Origin: JACCTH01 sp050741915
GTDB taxonomy: Bacteria; Actinomycetota; Acidimicrobiia; Spongiisociales; ZC4RG35
Direction of reading: 5' to 3'
Assembly (NCBI GenBank): GCA_050741915.1
Contig: JBOGEX010000070.1
Location: forward strand, 1 to 19,578
Length of the DNA: 19,578 bases
Numbering within the stretch: the stretch's first letter is position 1; every line of letters begins with the position of its first letter. The position numbers and the translations under genes are program-made. This document shows positions 7,958-15,882 of the stretch, piece after piece. The notes beneath the pieces are model-generated. The model saw nothing but the letters and a program-made list of their open reading frames with translations, searched no databases and had not been told where the DNA came from.

Positions 7958-8476
7958 TCACTCTGGCGGTGGTTCCTGTCCGGGACAAGGCGCACCGACG
8001 CCAACCATCACCCGTTCCTCCTCTGGCCCATCCGACACGACAAGCGGCAGACATTCTGGCTCTCGGACCGTGAGTCCTCCGGCGAAGTTCAACCAGTCGT
8101 TGACGAAATCCTCGGTGCGCTCGCATTCGGGCACCCGGATCTCGTACTTGAGGCCACCAGTTCCCCAGTCCCAGATGTACATCCGATCTCGAACCTCTTC
8201 GGGCACCGACAGTGTGAAGGAGGCTCCCCCGTTTGGAATGATGAGACCCGACTTGGTGCTTTCCCACAGCCCTCCATCGGCATTGGCCGTCTGCATGGCT
8301 TGAGGAGTGCTCTTGGCGCCGGGCACGGCCACTACGCCGAGAACGAGCGCGTATCCGGTCGGCAACTCCTCTACCCAAGCGTCCACCGAGCTGCATTCGA
8401 CAGAAACAGTACCCTCAATATCGAAAACATCCCGAGCATCGGGAGTATCAGTGCATGCCGGAAGCACCAACAGCAT
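7958..8476 (-). CDS. Putative secreted lipoprotein, start codon uncertain
   Basis: The product read from the ATG at 8476 has 172 residues and starts MLLVLPACTDTPDARDV, where LPAC is a lipobox whose cysteine would be lipidated. That leaves only seven residues before the cysteine, too short for a signal peptide. The same frame continues upstream with basic residues (KDGDKGRG) and then SITSLTLA, exactly what a signal peptide needs, but it contains no ATG, GTG or TTG before a TAA. A good AGGGAG site precedes the codon ATC in that stretch. Either a rare start codon is used or the start was lost by mutation. The mature domain (IWDWGTGGLKYEIRVPECER) matches no family I know. Confidence 0.55.
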   Translation of the reverse strand: MLLVLPACTDTPDARDVFDIEGTVSVECSSVDAWVEELPTGYALVLGVVAVPGAKSTPQAMQTANADGGLWESTKSGLIIPNGGASFTLSVPEEVRDRMYIWDWGTGGLKYEIRVPECERTEDFVNDWLNFAGGLTVREPECLPLVVSDGPEEERVMVGVGAPCPGQEPPPE

Positions 8477-8826
8477 GGCCAGAGTCAGACTGGTGATACT
8501 CCCTCTTCCCTTATCACCGTCCTTGCGAGCACTGAGCTTCCTTTGCCAGCGGCTCGCTACGAAGCTCTCCCTCGACCCCCGCGGGGTTTACCCTACAAAT
8601 GACTACACCGACCGAAGGGCCGGGGTTCCATCCGTTTGCACAGCTCCGTTCCATGAGATCGCCAATATCGGAGACCATCCGTGATCGCAGCAAATGTCGA
8701 GCGGTGTCGCCACATCGGAGACTTTGAGAATCTGTGGCAATTCACGATCAAACGACTTTGAAGTGTCGGGATCCACCTAATTGAGGATTGAGGACTTCCT
8801 CGGCGCATTTTCTTCGGTCGCGGCTC
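8477..8826. other. 350-bp stretch without a supported gene
   Basis: No convincing coding frame is seen on either strand. It holds the upstream signal-peptide-like frame of the lipoprotein (to about 8600), the left member of an inverted repeat (8663-8675) and a related short copy, ATCGGAGAC, at 8714-8722. Confidence 0.5.
8663..8684 (+). repeat. Left member of an inverted repeat, partner at 9412-9432
   Basis: CAATATCGGAGAC (8663-8675) is followed after three bases by CCGTGA (8679-8684). The exact inverse of both blocks is found at 9420-9432 and 9412-9417, with two bases between them. The pair brackets 750-770 bp containing only the small membrane protein gene. It could be the ends of a non-autonomous mobile element, but no target duplication is visible. 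Confidence 0.45.
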
Positions 8827-9240
8827 CTAATCCGACCGAGGTTCTCCGCGCTGCGCCCGCACCACGGCGTACGTACCGATGATGACCGCACCAACCAACT
8901 GCAGGGTACTCAGCCAGGCCCAACCCAGATGACCAGACTGAGCCTGGATGATTCCGTTGCTGACAGCTGAAAAGCCCATCAAGACTGCAATCAGAATCAT
9001 GGCCCGAAATTGACCGGAGGCGGTCGGCGTCTTAGGGACTCGTCTTAGGCGCACATAAACGGCAACCGCGATCGCAACTGTCGAAGCTAGCCACAGGTAG
9101 AAGGCAACCCCGAATCTACCGTTTCGCATGATTAATAGGCCGCCCGCGGTCACGAGACCGAGAGCGAGCCCTACCGATGCCACATCCTGCCAGTTCAATG
9201 CCGGTTTTCTCATGGGAACTCTCGAGGTGAATCGACTCAT
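8827..9240 (-). CDS. Small four-helix integral membrane protein
   Basis: The product has up to 137 residues and four hydrophobic segments at about 19-37, 44-63, 80-97 and 108-127, with basic loops (RLRRVPK after helix 2) and a hydrophilic C-terminus. No catalytic or transport motif is visible, and I do not recognise the family. The ATG at 9240 has no ribosome binding site; the ATG at 9213 (MRKPALNW) has a weak GAGAG in front and gives 128 residues. It stands alone between members of the 8663/9432 inverted repeat, so it may be cargo of a small element. Confidence 0.6.
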   Translation of the reverse strand: MSRFTSRVPMRKPALNWQDVASVGLALGLVTAGGLLIMRNGRFGVAFYLWLASTVAIAVAVYVRLRRVPKTPTASGQFRAMILIAVLMGFSAVSNGIIQAQSGHLGWAWLSTLQLVGAVIIGTYAVVRAQRGEPRSD

Positions 9241-9411
9241 TTCTAGTGGTTCAGCCGTTGTAACAATTGGCCCTGAATCCTCGGTACCAGGGCGCCGCGT
9301 AGCTATGTCGATACCAGCCGCAGTAACTGTTTGACGTGCGAGCCCCCTGTCTGCAACTGTGTACTGACAATTTGGAGGGCCGAAGGCCGCGTCAACCAGC
9401 CACTCAGGACC

Positions 9412-9432
9412 TCACGGTTGTCTCCGATATTG
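9412..9432 (-). repeat. Right member of the inverted repeat, partner at 8663-8684
   Basis: GTCTCCGATATTG (9420-9432) is the perfect inverse of 8663-8675, and TCACGG (9412-9417) is the inverse of 8679-8684. It lies just downstream of the broken T5orf172 gene, outside any coding frame. Confidence 0.45.
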
Positions 9433-9482
9433 CCGGTTCTAGGGGGCGGGTGGTTCGGCGATTTCGGGCGTGGCCGTCCCCG

Positions 9483-9796
9483 TTATGCGCTGCGGGTGGC
9501 GAACTCGCGATGGAGTTCGCATTCGAGGGTGACAGCATCCTCAGAGAAGAACAGAGCGTGCACATCGAACGGAAAGGGAAGCGAGGCGTCACCGAGTTCG
9601 CGAACGCGGTCGAGGGGGTCGAGGCGGCGCGTCCGACCGATCTCACAATGTTGTATCCGAACGCACCGCGATTTGAAATCACGTAGACATATCCAGAGCG
9701 CATGTTGGCTGTTCGATAGTCGTTCTGAGCGATAGCGTCATCGATGGTGGCGACGCTCTGGTGTTGCAACTCAGCCAGGAATCCACGTCGTGCCAT
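9483..9796 (-). pseudogene. Remnant of a DUF4041/T5orf172 (GIY-YIG) protein, frameshifted and shortened
   Basis: The ATG at 9796 has a strong AAGGAGAG before it and starts MARRGFLAELQHQS, as in actinobacterial proteins with this N-terminus. The frame soon reaches GYVYVISNRGAFGYNIV, the start of the T5orf172 (GIY-YIG nuclease-like) domain. After NIV the similarity continues one frame over as RRLDPLDRVRELGDASLPFP, FDVHALFFSEDAVTLE and CELHREFATRSA to a TAA at 9483-9485. One missing A in GTGAGATCGG (expected GTGAAGATCGG, giving VKIG) explains the shift. The long central region usual between N-terminus and T5orf172 domain is absent, and the C-terminal end is cut short. It is best read as a dead gene with an internal deletion. 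Confidence 0.75.
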
Positions 9797-10115
9797 TTTG
9801 CTCTCCTTCGGTGGGAGCGAACCATGGTCCGTCACCGCCACAGAGTCGTGAATGCACCCGCGTGGCACGGTAACGAGCGAGGCTCGATGTCGTCGCGGGG
9901 CAAGGACTCCTTGAACCCCTACCGAGGCTAGCTAGAGACCTAGTCGGTTCCTACGGTTGCCGGTGCCTACTAGACCGTTCAGGGTCCAGGCGGGAAACGG
10001 CAGGTCGCCGCGCCGTGTCGATACCAGCTTGGCGAGGAGTTGCTGCTCGGTCGTCGAGTGGAGCCTTCGTCGCGGTGTCAGCGCTTTCGAATCTCGTAAC
10101 AGCGATCCATGCATC
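9797..10115. other. 319-bp stretch without a supported gene
   Basis: This lies upstream of the T5orf172 remnant and downstream of the AbiEii-like gene. An open minus-strand frame (to 9932) runs antisense and out of frame with the toxin gene and I do not regard it as real. I see no RNA gene, hairpin with a T tract or clear repeat here. Confidence 0.4.
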
Positions 10116-10985
10116 TCACGAGGCCAGCCCCCGCGCCAGGCGGTCCAAAAAGCCTGCAACTGCTCCGACCGCGTCCTGTCGAGCTTGTGCCCGGTCCGTG
10201 GCGGGGTCAGCCTGCACGGCTTGGTTCGCGTAGCTCTCAGGACCGATGTCGGTGGCTTTTGTGAACCGCGCTCGAATCTCGGGCCATGGGCCCGATGCGA
10301 GGTCGATCCGCTTCCGGAATCGGCCGGCGGCAAATACATCTGCCACTCCTTCGGCACCACCGAGTCGGTTGTAGAGGAGCGTGTAAACAAGGTCGTAATA
10401 GTCCTTGGGAGCGCCCCGTCGCCATGTGACATGGATTTTCGACATGAGGTATCCCTCCAGACCGGCGAACCGCACACGCCGCGCCACGGTGGCGTCATCG
10501 TCCAGTTTTCCGGACAGCTCTTCCCATTGGAAGTCTTCCGTCACGTAGGCCGTGCCGCGTAGATTCACAGCCCGTAAGCGATCACAGCCGACAGGCCTGA
10601 CGATGGCTTCCTCCTGCTGGTTGTCCAGCTCACATAGGAACTCGATCTTCACCCGTTGCCCGCCCTCCTCCCTGTCCCATCTCCAGCCTTCGGTCCCTTC
10701 GTCGGGCTTGAATCCGGCTTCTACCAACGCCTCCTCAAGCACACCGAGGTCTTGGACAGCGTCGGGCTGAAGGCCGAGGCCCAGGTGTATATCGACGTCG
10801 GTGGTGCCAAGGTGTTGGGGAGCTGGCGGTTCCTGGTTTCGCGTCAGAACCTCAGGAACGAGTCCACCAAGCACAACGATTGGTACATCGTGATCCCCAA
10901 GGGCGTCGAGCAGCCTTAGCAGGGCTCTCTCGGCCAGCAGTCGGGCTGCGGGAGATCGAATCAAGTCATCCCACCTAGAAGTCAA
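10116..10985 (-). CDS. AbiEii/AbiGii-like nucleotidyltransferase toxin (type IV TA)
   Basis: The product is about 289 residues and belongs to the AbiEii-type nucleotidyltransferases, which act as toxins in bacteriostatic phage-resistance systems. From the TTG at 10985, the NTase signature is VVLGGLVPEVL (GG at about 40-41) followed by TTDVDIHLGLGL (acidic pair about D63 and D65), plus KIEFLCEL for the third strand. KDYYDLVYTLL later in the protein is the K-D-x-x-D-L motif common to this family. The TTG has GGGAG seven bases upstream and overlaps the end of the AbiEi gene by 11 bases; ATG codons at 11015 and 11051 are alternatives with longer overlap. The frame is complete. Confidence 0.82.
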   Translation of the reverse strand: MTSRWDDLIRSPAARLLAERALLRLLDALGDHDVPIVVLGGLVPEVLTRNQEPPAPQHLGTTDVDIHLGLGLQPDAVQDLGVLEEALVEAGFKPDEGTEGWRWDREEGGQRVKIEFLCELDNQQEEAIVRPVGCDRLRAVNLRGTAYVTEDFQWEELSGKLDDDATVARRVRFAGLEGYLMSKIHVTWRRGAPKDYYDLVYTLLYNRLGGAEGVADVFAAGRFRKRIDLASGPWPEIRARFTKATDIGPESYANQAVQADPATDRAQARQDAVGAVAGFLDRLARGLAS

Positions 10986-12024
10986 GTTTCGTCTCCCGGA
11001 GATGCTGGGCGGCATCAGTCCCGCGTCCTCCCAGCGCAAAGAGATCTGCATAGAGCCGCGGGGTCGATGCGACCGGAATCTTTGTCGTCAACCCTTGCTG
11101 GGTGACGAGACGGAAGTCGGCTTCCCAGAATTCGACCCGCGCGCCGTCCTCGACCTCTCGCAAATCTGCACTTCGGAAGACATCTCCGAGGCCCCCAGCG
11201 AAGCGTTCAGCCGAAACGTAGACCTGTACTACGGGGACTACGGATACGAACGGCGCGACGGCCTCGAGACCTGCCCAGGTCGTGAGAGCCCAAGTTGCGT
11301 CATCCCACCCAAGCGCGTCACGCAAAGTCATCTCGGCAAAGCGCTTCAGATCTCTCGTCGCATGATGTCCCAGCAGCTTGTGCCACTCCCGAGTACCAAC
11401 CTGCCTGGCCCACGAGTCCAGCATCGCACCAGGATTGGAAAGCTCACGCCACGTGCGACGCCCCGACTTGCCACCGTGCCGAACCGTCCATCCGAGGGAG
11501 TCGAACGCCCTCATGACGTTTGAGACTTGGCCAGGCGACCAAGTGGTCTCGTCAGCCAACTCTCCTGTGCGGAGCTCGCGAGAGTGGTTGAACGTGGCGA
11601 GTGCGACCTCAGCCAAATGAATCGCGGATGGCGACCACCTGAATCCCTTAGGCGACGGCGTACCTTCAAGGTCCGGCTCCCGCACTATGAGCAATCCCGG
11701 TGGAACAACCAAGCGAGTCTGTCCGGCTTCGTCTGCCCAGTTCGCATCCCGCTCTTGCAAGAGGCTCAGCGCACCTGGAGACAGCCTCCGAGCCATGACC
11801 ACTTGGTGCCGAGGCCACGAACCCTTCTGAGGTGCGAGGATCTGCCGCACGTCGCCGGGCCATCCCTCTCCGGCCCATAGCGCATCGAGCCGGTAGCTCT
11901 TTCCGGCGCAGCGGAGCGTCATTTTCATCCGGCCCGCTTCGTGCTCGGCCGGGTAGACCTCCGTGTCAGGCAAGCCAGAGAGAGCCGTTTTGAGGATGCG
12001 TATTGGGTCGACTTTCAGGGTCAT
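10975..12024 (-). CDS. AbiEi-like antitoxin/regulator (type IV TA)
   Basis: The 349-residue product is the first gene of the operon. Residues 60-120 (VVMARRLSPGALSLLQER and VVPPGLLIVREP) look like a degenerate nuclease-fold segment common in actinobacterial relatives. Residues 131-195 form a winged helix (SPSAIHLAEVALATFN, then ELADETTWSPGQVSNVMRAF). The C-terminus RLYADLFALGGRGTDAAQHL is the AbiEi C-terminal signature. AbiEi proteins neutralise AbiEii and repress their own promoter by binding inverted repeats. A perfect palindrome lies seven bases before the ATG at 12024. There is no ribosome binding site, and a TACAGT box ten bases upstream fits a nearly leaderless transcript. Confidence 0.78.
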   Translation of the reverse strand: MTLKVDPIRILKTALSGLPDTEVYPAEHEAGRMKMTLRCAGKSYRLDALWAGEGWPGDVRQILAPQKGSWPRHQVVMARRLSPGALSLLQERDANWADEAGQTRLVVPPGLLIVREPDLEGTPSPKGFRWSPSAIHLAEVALATFNHSRELRTGELADETTWSPGQVSNVMRAFDSLGWTVRHGGKSGRRTWRELSNPGAMLDSWARQVGTREWHKLLGHHATRDLKRFAEMTLRDALGWDDATWALTTWAGLEAVAPFVSVVPVVQVYVSAERFAGGLGDVFRSADLREVEDGARVEFWEADFRLVTQQGLTTKIPVASTPRLYADLFALGGRGTDAAQHLRETKLDF

Positions 12025-12030
12025 TGCGAC

Positions 12031-12049
12031 TTTTACTGTACCAGTAAAA
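12031..12049 (-). promoter_or_regulatory. Operator-like palindrome of the AbiE operon
   Basis: TTTTACTG (12031-12038), three spacer bases and CAGTAAAA (12042-12049) form a perfect 8-bp inverted repeat just before the AbiEi start. On the minus strand it includes TACAGT, a plausible -10 box. It is AT-rich against a GC-rich background. Family knowledge (AbiEi autorepression through inverted repeats) supports its role as an operator. Confidence 0.65.
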
Positions 12050-12190
12050 CTACCTTAGACACAGAAAGTTGTTGCCCGCGGACACCCGGGCTCTGCACCC
12101 AGAATCATGGGTTCGTCTATCCCTTGAGTCAGTGGGCAAGAACTCTACGCACACAGAAGTGAATCTGGGCCCGAGACCCGATTAGGTTCG

Positions 12191-13327
12191 ATGCGCATGA
12201 TTGAGTCCTTCCAAATCGAGGTGCCGGACTCAGATCTGGAGGACCTGCGCCAGAGGTTGGCACGTCTGCGTCTCGGTCGGCCTCCCGTCGGCGATGCCTG
12301 GGAATCGGGTGTGGACTATGACTATCTCGCGGACCTCATCGCCTACTGGCGAGACGTCTTCGACTGGCGAGCTCGGGAGAGACATCTCAACGCCTTTCCC
12401 CAATTCAAGACGTCGTTGAACGGTCAGACGGTCCATTTCGTTCGTATCGAAGCGAACCGGGAGAAGTATCCGACAGCGACCCCGATGATTGTCAGTCACG
12501 GCTGGCCTTACTCATATGTGGAGTTCTTGGAATTCGCCGGCTGGCTTGCCGACCCGTTGTCACACGAAGGTGGCGAAGAGGACGCCTTCGATGTCGTCAT
12601 CCCGTCACTACCCGGCTTCGGGTTCTCCCCACCTCTATCCGATGCCCGGTTCACCGGCGATGTCGTTGCCCGGCGGTGGCACCAGCTGATGACGTCCGAG
12701 CTGGGATATACGCAATATGCGACATACGGGGAAGACGTGGGGACCACGGTCAGCGACTGGCTGGGTGCACTGTTCCCGGAGTCCGTGCTCGGCCTGTTCT
12801 CTACGCACGCCGCGTTTCCTCCCGACGAGCGTGCCCATGATCTCAATGAGGCGGAGGAGAGATTCCGTGTCCGGCTTCAGGACAAGTGGAAGAACGCCAG
12901 CGCCTACAGCCATATTCAGGCGACCCGCCCCGACACACTAGCGGTGAGCCTCAAGGACTCACCGGCTGGCTTGCTTGCCTGGCTAGTGGAGAAGTTCCGG
13001 GAGTGGAGTGGCCCCGACTTCGAGAATTCGTGGAGCAGGGACGACGTCCTCACCACAGCGGGTCTCTATTGGTTCACCGGGACCATCGGCACCTCGTTTC
13101 TTCCCTACTATCACGGACGGAAGCACGAGCCGACACTTCCCCTGGTAGATGTGCCGGTGGGAGTTGCACTGCAATGGGGCGAGCGCGGCTTTCCGAGGGA
13201 GTACGCCGAACGCACCTACACGGACATCCGGCTCTGGACCGATCTCCCCAGCGGCGGACACTTCACCGCCAAACAGTCACCCGATCTCGTCGCCGATGCC
13301 ATGCGGCGCTTCTTCGCTTCCCTCTAG
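12191..13327 (+). CDS. Epoxide hydrolase (microsomal type, alpha/beta hydrolase)
   Basis: The 378-residue product has the N-terminal epoxide hydrolase domain (about 4-112: FQIEVPDSDLEDLRQRLARL) followed by an alpha/beta-hydrolase fold. HGWP at 103-106 supplies the oxyanion hole. The nucleophile elbow is YGEDVGT with D182; most relatives have GGDWG, so the E before D is a small variation. E337 (FPREYAER) is the likely acid and H357 (SGGHFTA) the base. YY at 306-307 lies in the region expected to give a cap tyrosine. Such enzymes hydrolyse epoxides to diols through an ester intermediate. The gene stands alone; the ATG at 12191 or at 12197 may start it, both with weak ribosome sites. It appears intact and is probably metabolic cargo. 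Confidence 0.88.
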   Translation: MRMIESFQIEVPDSDLEDLRQRLARLRLGRPPVGDAWESGVDYDYLADLIAYWRDVFDWRARERHLNAFPQFKTSLNGQTVHFVRIEANREKYPTATPMIVSHGWPYSYVEFLEFAGWLADPLSHEGGEEDAFDVVIPSLPGFGFSPPLSDARFTGDVVARRWHQLMTSELGYTQYATYGEDVGTTVSDWLGALFPESVLGLFSTHAAFPPDERAHDLNEAEERFRVRLQDKWKNASAYSHIQATRPDTLAVSLKDSPAGLLAWLVEKFREWSGPDFENSWSRDDVLTTAGLYWFTGTIGTSFLPYYHGRKHEPTLPLVDVPVGVALQWGERGFPREYAERTYTDIRLWTDLPSGGHFTAKQSPDLVADAMRRFFASL

Positions 13328-13563
13328 TGCCGACCCCGGGCTTGCGCAGACGGGGGACGGGGCCCGCTCCGACTACCCGGATCACCTAAATAACAACAGT
13401 TCTGGGCGGAATCGCTCCCTTCGCTCACTTGCCCGCGATCGGCATCACCTACCGCTTGGTAACTCCATGAGCTTCAGTCGGGATCCGGTGTATCCGATCC
13501 TCTGCCTTAAGGTCCGCACCGACCCCGCAGATCGGCGCCCGCTGTGTCATCTGTCGTTGGGAT

Positions 13564-14028
13564 TCACTCCGCGAATCCACGGTAAACGATCAACTGCCCC
13601 GTGTGGTACCACTCATGCGCGGCGAGGTTCCTCAGAATCTCGCTGCGCGGGCAGGCTTCCAGGCGAAGGGCCTCCCACCACTTCTCAGGGCACGGAACCA
13701 GCTCCTCCAAGCCTGCCTCATCGAACGAGTCGATATAGCGCAGGGTCTGCGCGCGCAATGTTGCGAGAACCGAGCGCATTTCGGCGAGCGTCGCCGTCTC
13801 TTCGAAGGCGTCAGGATCGTCGTCTGGCTATGCGCCGCTTTGCAGCCAGGCGATCAGCTCCTTTTCCTTGTTTGCGATCTCGATCAGGAGACTCGCTACC
13901 GATGGCAGGTCGTCCGCTGGGCGCCAAGGAAGGTCCCCGTCGGTGAGCTTCTCGAGCACCGCATCGAAGTCCTGTCTCACGTATTGCAGCCGCGCTTTGA
14001 GATAGTCGTGCGTCCTGATGCCGACAAT
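13564..14028 (-). pseudogene. DinB-family protein with an in-frame amber stop
   Basis: DinB/YfiT-like proteins are four-helix metal-binding proteins, often thiol-dependent enzymes or damage-inducible proteins. A single continuous frame of 155 codons reads HDYLKARLQYVRQDFDAVLE, then SVASLLIEIANKEKELIAWL and QSGA, a TAG at 13828-13830, then PDDDPDAFEETATLAEMRS and the C-terminal metal motif AAHEWYHTGQLIVYRG. Relatives commonly have a tryptophan in the equivalent GA-W-PDDD position, so TGG to TAG explains the stop. No ATG precedes the N-terminus; the upstream limit used here is an ATT codon just after an in-frame TGA. The part after the amber could be translated alone from 13779 (71 residues), but would lack helices 1 and 2. 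Confidence 0.78.
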
Positions 14029-14238
14029 CCTACGGGTTCACGCCTGGGGCGAGGAGGCGCTGTCGCTCGTGGGCGTATGCGCGGCCAATCCTGCGTCCGC
14101 CCGGCCCAATCTCGACGTGACCTTGTTCGCCGACAATGTTTTCGGACGCCGCCGATACCCGGCAGTCCCGGTACTGCAATTGGCACCGTTCGCCGACCAA
14201 ACGCGCACCAACGAATGTGGGCGGGTCCGATAGTTAGA

Positions 14239-14895
14239 TCAATGATCTTGGGGGGCGTCTTCTGGCGTTCGCCGGTCGCTTCCTGCCTTGGAAGTCTGCA
14301 AGTCTTCGAGGACAAGGCCGGAGACGAGGCGAATGAGGAAGAAGCCGAACTTCGGATTCTGGTAATAGAGCTCGAGCGCCTTCTCGCGCGAGATTGCCGA
14401 CAGACGACAAGCTTCTTCACAGACTGCGGTTAGGGCACGAACTCCCTGCGGTGCGAACAAGCCCACCTCGCCGAAGACCTCTCCGGCGCCGATGTGCTTG
14501 TCGATCTCGGGGAAGTGGATGCGGCCGTCCTGAATCATGTAAAGGCGGTCGGCGGGGTCGCCTTGCCTGAACAGCACGGTTCCTTTCGGGTGCAACTCGG
14601 TCTTCATGTACGGGACAAGCGACTTGAGGACGTCCTCGTCGGCTGCCCGGTGCACGGCTTTGGTCAATCGGTTGAGCTGGCGGAGCCGAATCAGATTCAG
14701 TGGGAGCAGGCTCGCATGAAGAACGAGGATCGGATAGACCCGATCGAAAATGCCGTACCTGATCCCCAGCAGCGCATAGGTGATAAAGGCGATGTTGCTG
14801 ACGATCGCGACGATCCGCAGCGGAATCATCGTCTTCATGAAGAACGACGAGAAGACGAGGATGGCCGCGATCCAAGCGGTTATCACAAGCCACAT
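14239..14895 (-). CDS. Membrane protein with a cyclic-nucleotide-binding domain
   Basis: The 218-residue product has three hydrophobic helices (about 2-19, 27-46 and 52-70) and then a cNMP-binding beta-barrel from about 85 to 190. KGTVLFRQGDPADRLYMIQD and GEVFGEVGLFAPQGVRALTA are the hallmark strand and phosphate-binding cassette, but where many cAMP binders have R-T or R-S the sequence is R-A, so ligand binding is not certain. GGAGG lies six to seven bases before the ATG at 14895, a strong start. It has no operon partner here. Relatives are small membrane sensors of unknown output. The gene is intact. Confidence 0.82.
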   Translation of the reverse strand: MWLVITAWIAAILVFSSFFMKTMIPLRIVAIVSNIAFITYALLGIRYGIFDRVYPILVLHASLLPLNLIRLRQLNRLTKAVHRAADEDVLKSLVPYMKTELHPKGTVLFRQGDPADRLYMIQDGRIHFPEIDKHIGAGEVFGEVGLFAPQGVRALTAVCEEACRLSAISREKALELYYQNPKFGFFLIRLVSGLVLEDLQTSKAGSDRRTPEDAPQDH

Positions 14896-15134
14896 CTCGG
14901 ACCTCCAAGTCTGTCCTGCCCGACATTACGAGGAAGTGCAAGGTCCTTGCTGGCGAACTCGGCGGCTTGGTTGGGAGGCCTCGCCGCCCTTAACTGGTGA
15001 ATCGGTCGGAGACTCCCCGACCCAGTCGCCTTTGATCATCGAGGTACCGACGCTCGACTGCACCCAGTTGGTTCAATTGGTGAAGGTGTAGTGCAAAGAA
15101 GCGTCCCGGCATAGGTTTAGGGAAGATTGAGTTC

Positions 15135-15323
15135 GTGAGAGCCATCCGCGTCATCGTGCCCGCACTGGGATGGATCATCGCGCTGTTCATGGCGGGCACG
15201 GTGATCGCTCTTGCAAGGGAGTACGGGTTCGAGGGCGTCGGCTGGGGATGGTCCGCTTTCTTGTTCACCCCTCTGATACTGATGCTGGCCGGAATGCTTT
15301 GGACTTGGAGACACCGCCGCTAG
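15135..15323 (+). CDS. Small two-helix membrane protein (hypothetical)
   Basis: A 62-residue frame from a GTG encodes two hydrophobic segments (about 4-25 and 38-57) ending in the basic tail TWRHRR, which suggests both ends face the cytoplasm. GGGAAG lies about ten bases before the GTG. It ends 12 bases before the recognisable part of the truncated universal stress protein, in another frame. It is too short to place in a family. Confidence 0.45.
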   Translation: MRAIRVIVPALGWIIALFMAGTVIALAREYGFEGVGWGWSAFLFTPLILMLAGMLWTWRHRR

Positions 15324-15334
15324 GGGGACATACC

Positions 15335-15583
15335 GCGGGTGAGCTCGCTCGGCAGAGCACCGAGAGTCTCGTTAAGGCCCTCTCCCCGAGCGTGGAATGG
15401 CGCGTGGTAGCGACGAAAGACAAGGCTGCCAAGGCGCTGATCGACACGGCCGAGCAGATCGGGTCAGACCTCATCGTCGTCGCCAACGTCCGCATGCAGG
15501 GCATGGGACGCGTGATCGGCAGCGTTGGCAACGAGGTCGTCTACCACGCTCCGTGCAGCGTGCTGATCGTCAAGACGGTCTGA
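15335..15583 (+). pseudogene. C-terminal remnant of a universal stress protein (UspA domain)
   Basis: Residues ELARQSTESLVKALSPSVEW and DTAEQIGSDLIVVANVRMQG, then GRVIGSVGNEVVYHAPCSVL and IVKTV, are the C-terminal half of a Usp domain: the G-x2-G-x-G-S-V loop that binds ATP in many members, and the HAPCSVLIVK last strand. The N-terminal half with the usual V-G-x-D-G-S start is absent; upstream the frame turns into sequence unlike Usp and overlaps the two-helix protein. No suitable start codon lies near the break, so this is a 5'-truncated remnant. Confidence 0.72.
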
Positions 15584-15633
15584 GGCGAGTGCCGACCCCA
15601 ACGTCAGGTCGCGTCGGACAGCCCTGACGGTCT

Positions 15634-15882
15634 TCAGCGGACATCGGAGCCGCCCGCGACACCGGTGACGAGGGCACGCGCGACGCGTGCCTCGAGATCG
15701 CGTGGGTAGCGCTGGAGACCGTTGGGGAGATCGGCCGTGTCACCGCACAGGATGGCGGTGAGTCCGAGCAGCATGATCGCCGCGAACGGGTCGAACAGCT
15801 GCGGCGCTCCGATCCCGAGGCCGGCGCGCTTTCTGCCGTCGGTGGCTACATCGGGATGTTCCGGTGGAAGGGTGACTCCCAC
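15634..15882 (-). CDS. Short hypothetical ORF, possibly a regulator C-terminal fragment
   Basis: An 82-residue frame from a GTG contains PQLFDPFAAIMLLGLTAILC and a polar end, DLEARVARALVTGVAGGSDV. The helical pattern is like the C-terminal dimerisation region of TetR-type regulators, but there is no DNA-binding domain. A 6-bp inverted repeat, CGTGAC-AGGG-GTCACG (15882-15897), overlaps its start. It may be a remnant or a chance frame. Confidence 0.3.
   Translation of the reverse strand: MGVTLPPEHPDVATDGRKRAGLGIGAPQLFDPFAAIMLLGLTAILCGDTADLPNGLQRYPRDLEARVARALVTGVAGGSDVR

Noticed and set aside
9336..9686. 116-residue plus-strand ORF
   Set aside because: It is antisense to the T5orf172 remnant, whose motifs are readable on the minus strand.
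9932..10498. 188-residue minus-strand ORF overlapping the AbiEii-like toxin
   Set aside because: It is out of frame with a well-supported NTase gene and contains no recognisable motif.
14029..14238. Plus-strand frame containing NLDVTLFADNVFGRRRYP
   Set aside because: A faint resemblance to a receptor fragment is too short and uncertain to annotate.
13603..14433. 276-residue plus-strand ORF
   Set aside because: It lies antisense to the DinB remnant and the cyclic-nucleotide-binding gene, both of which have clear family motifs.
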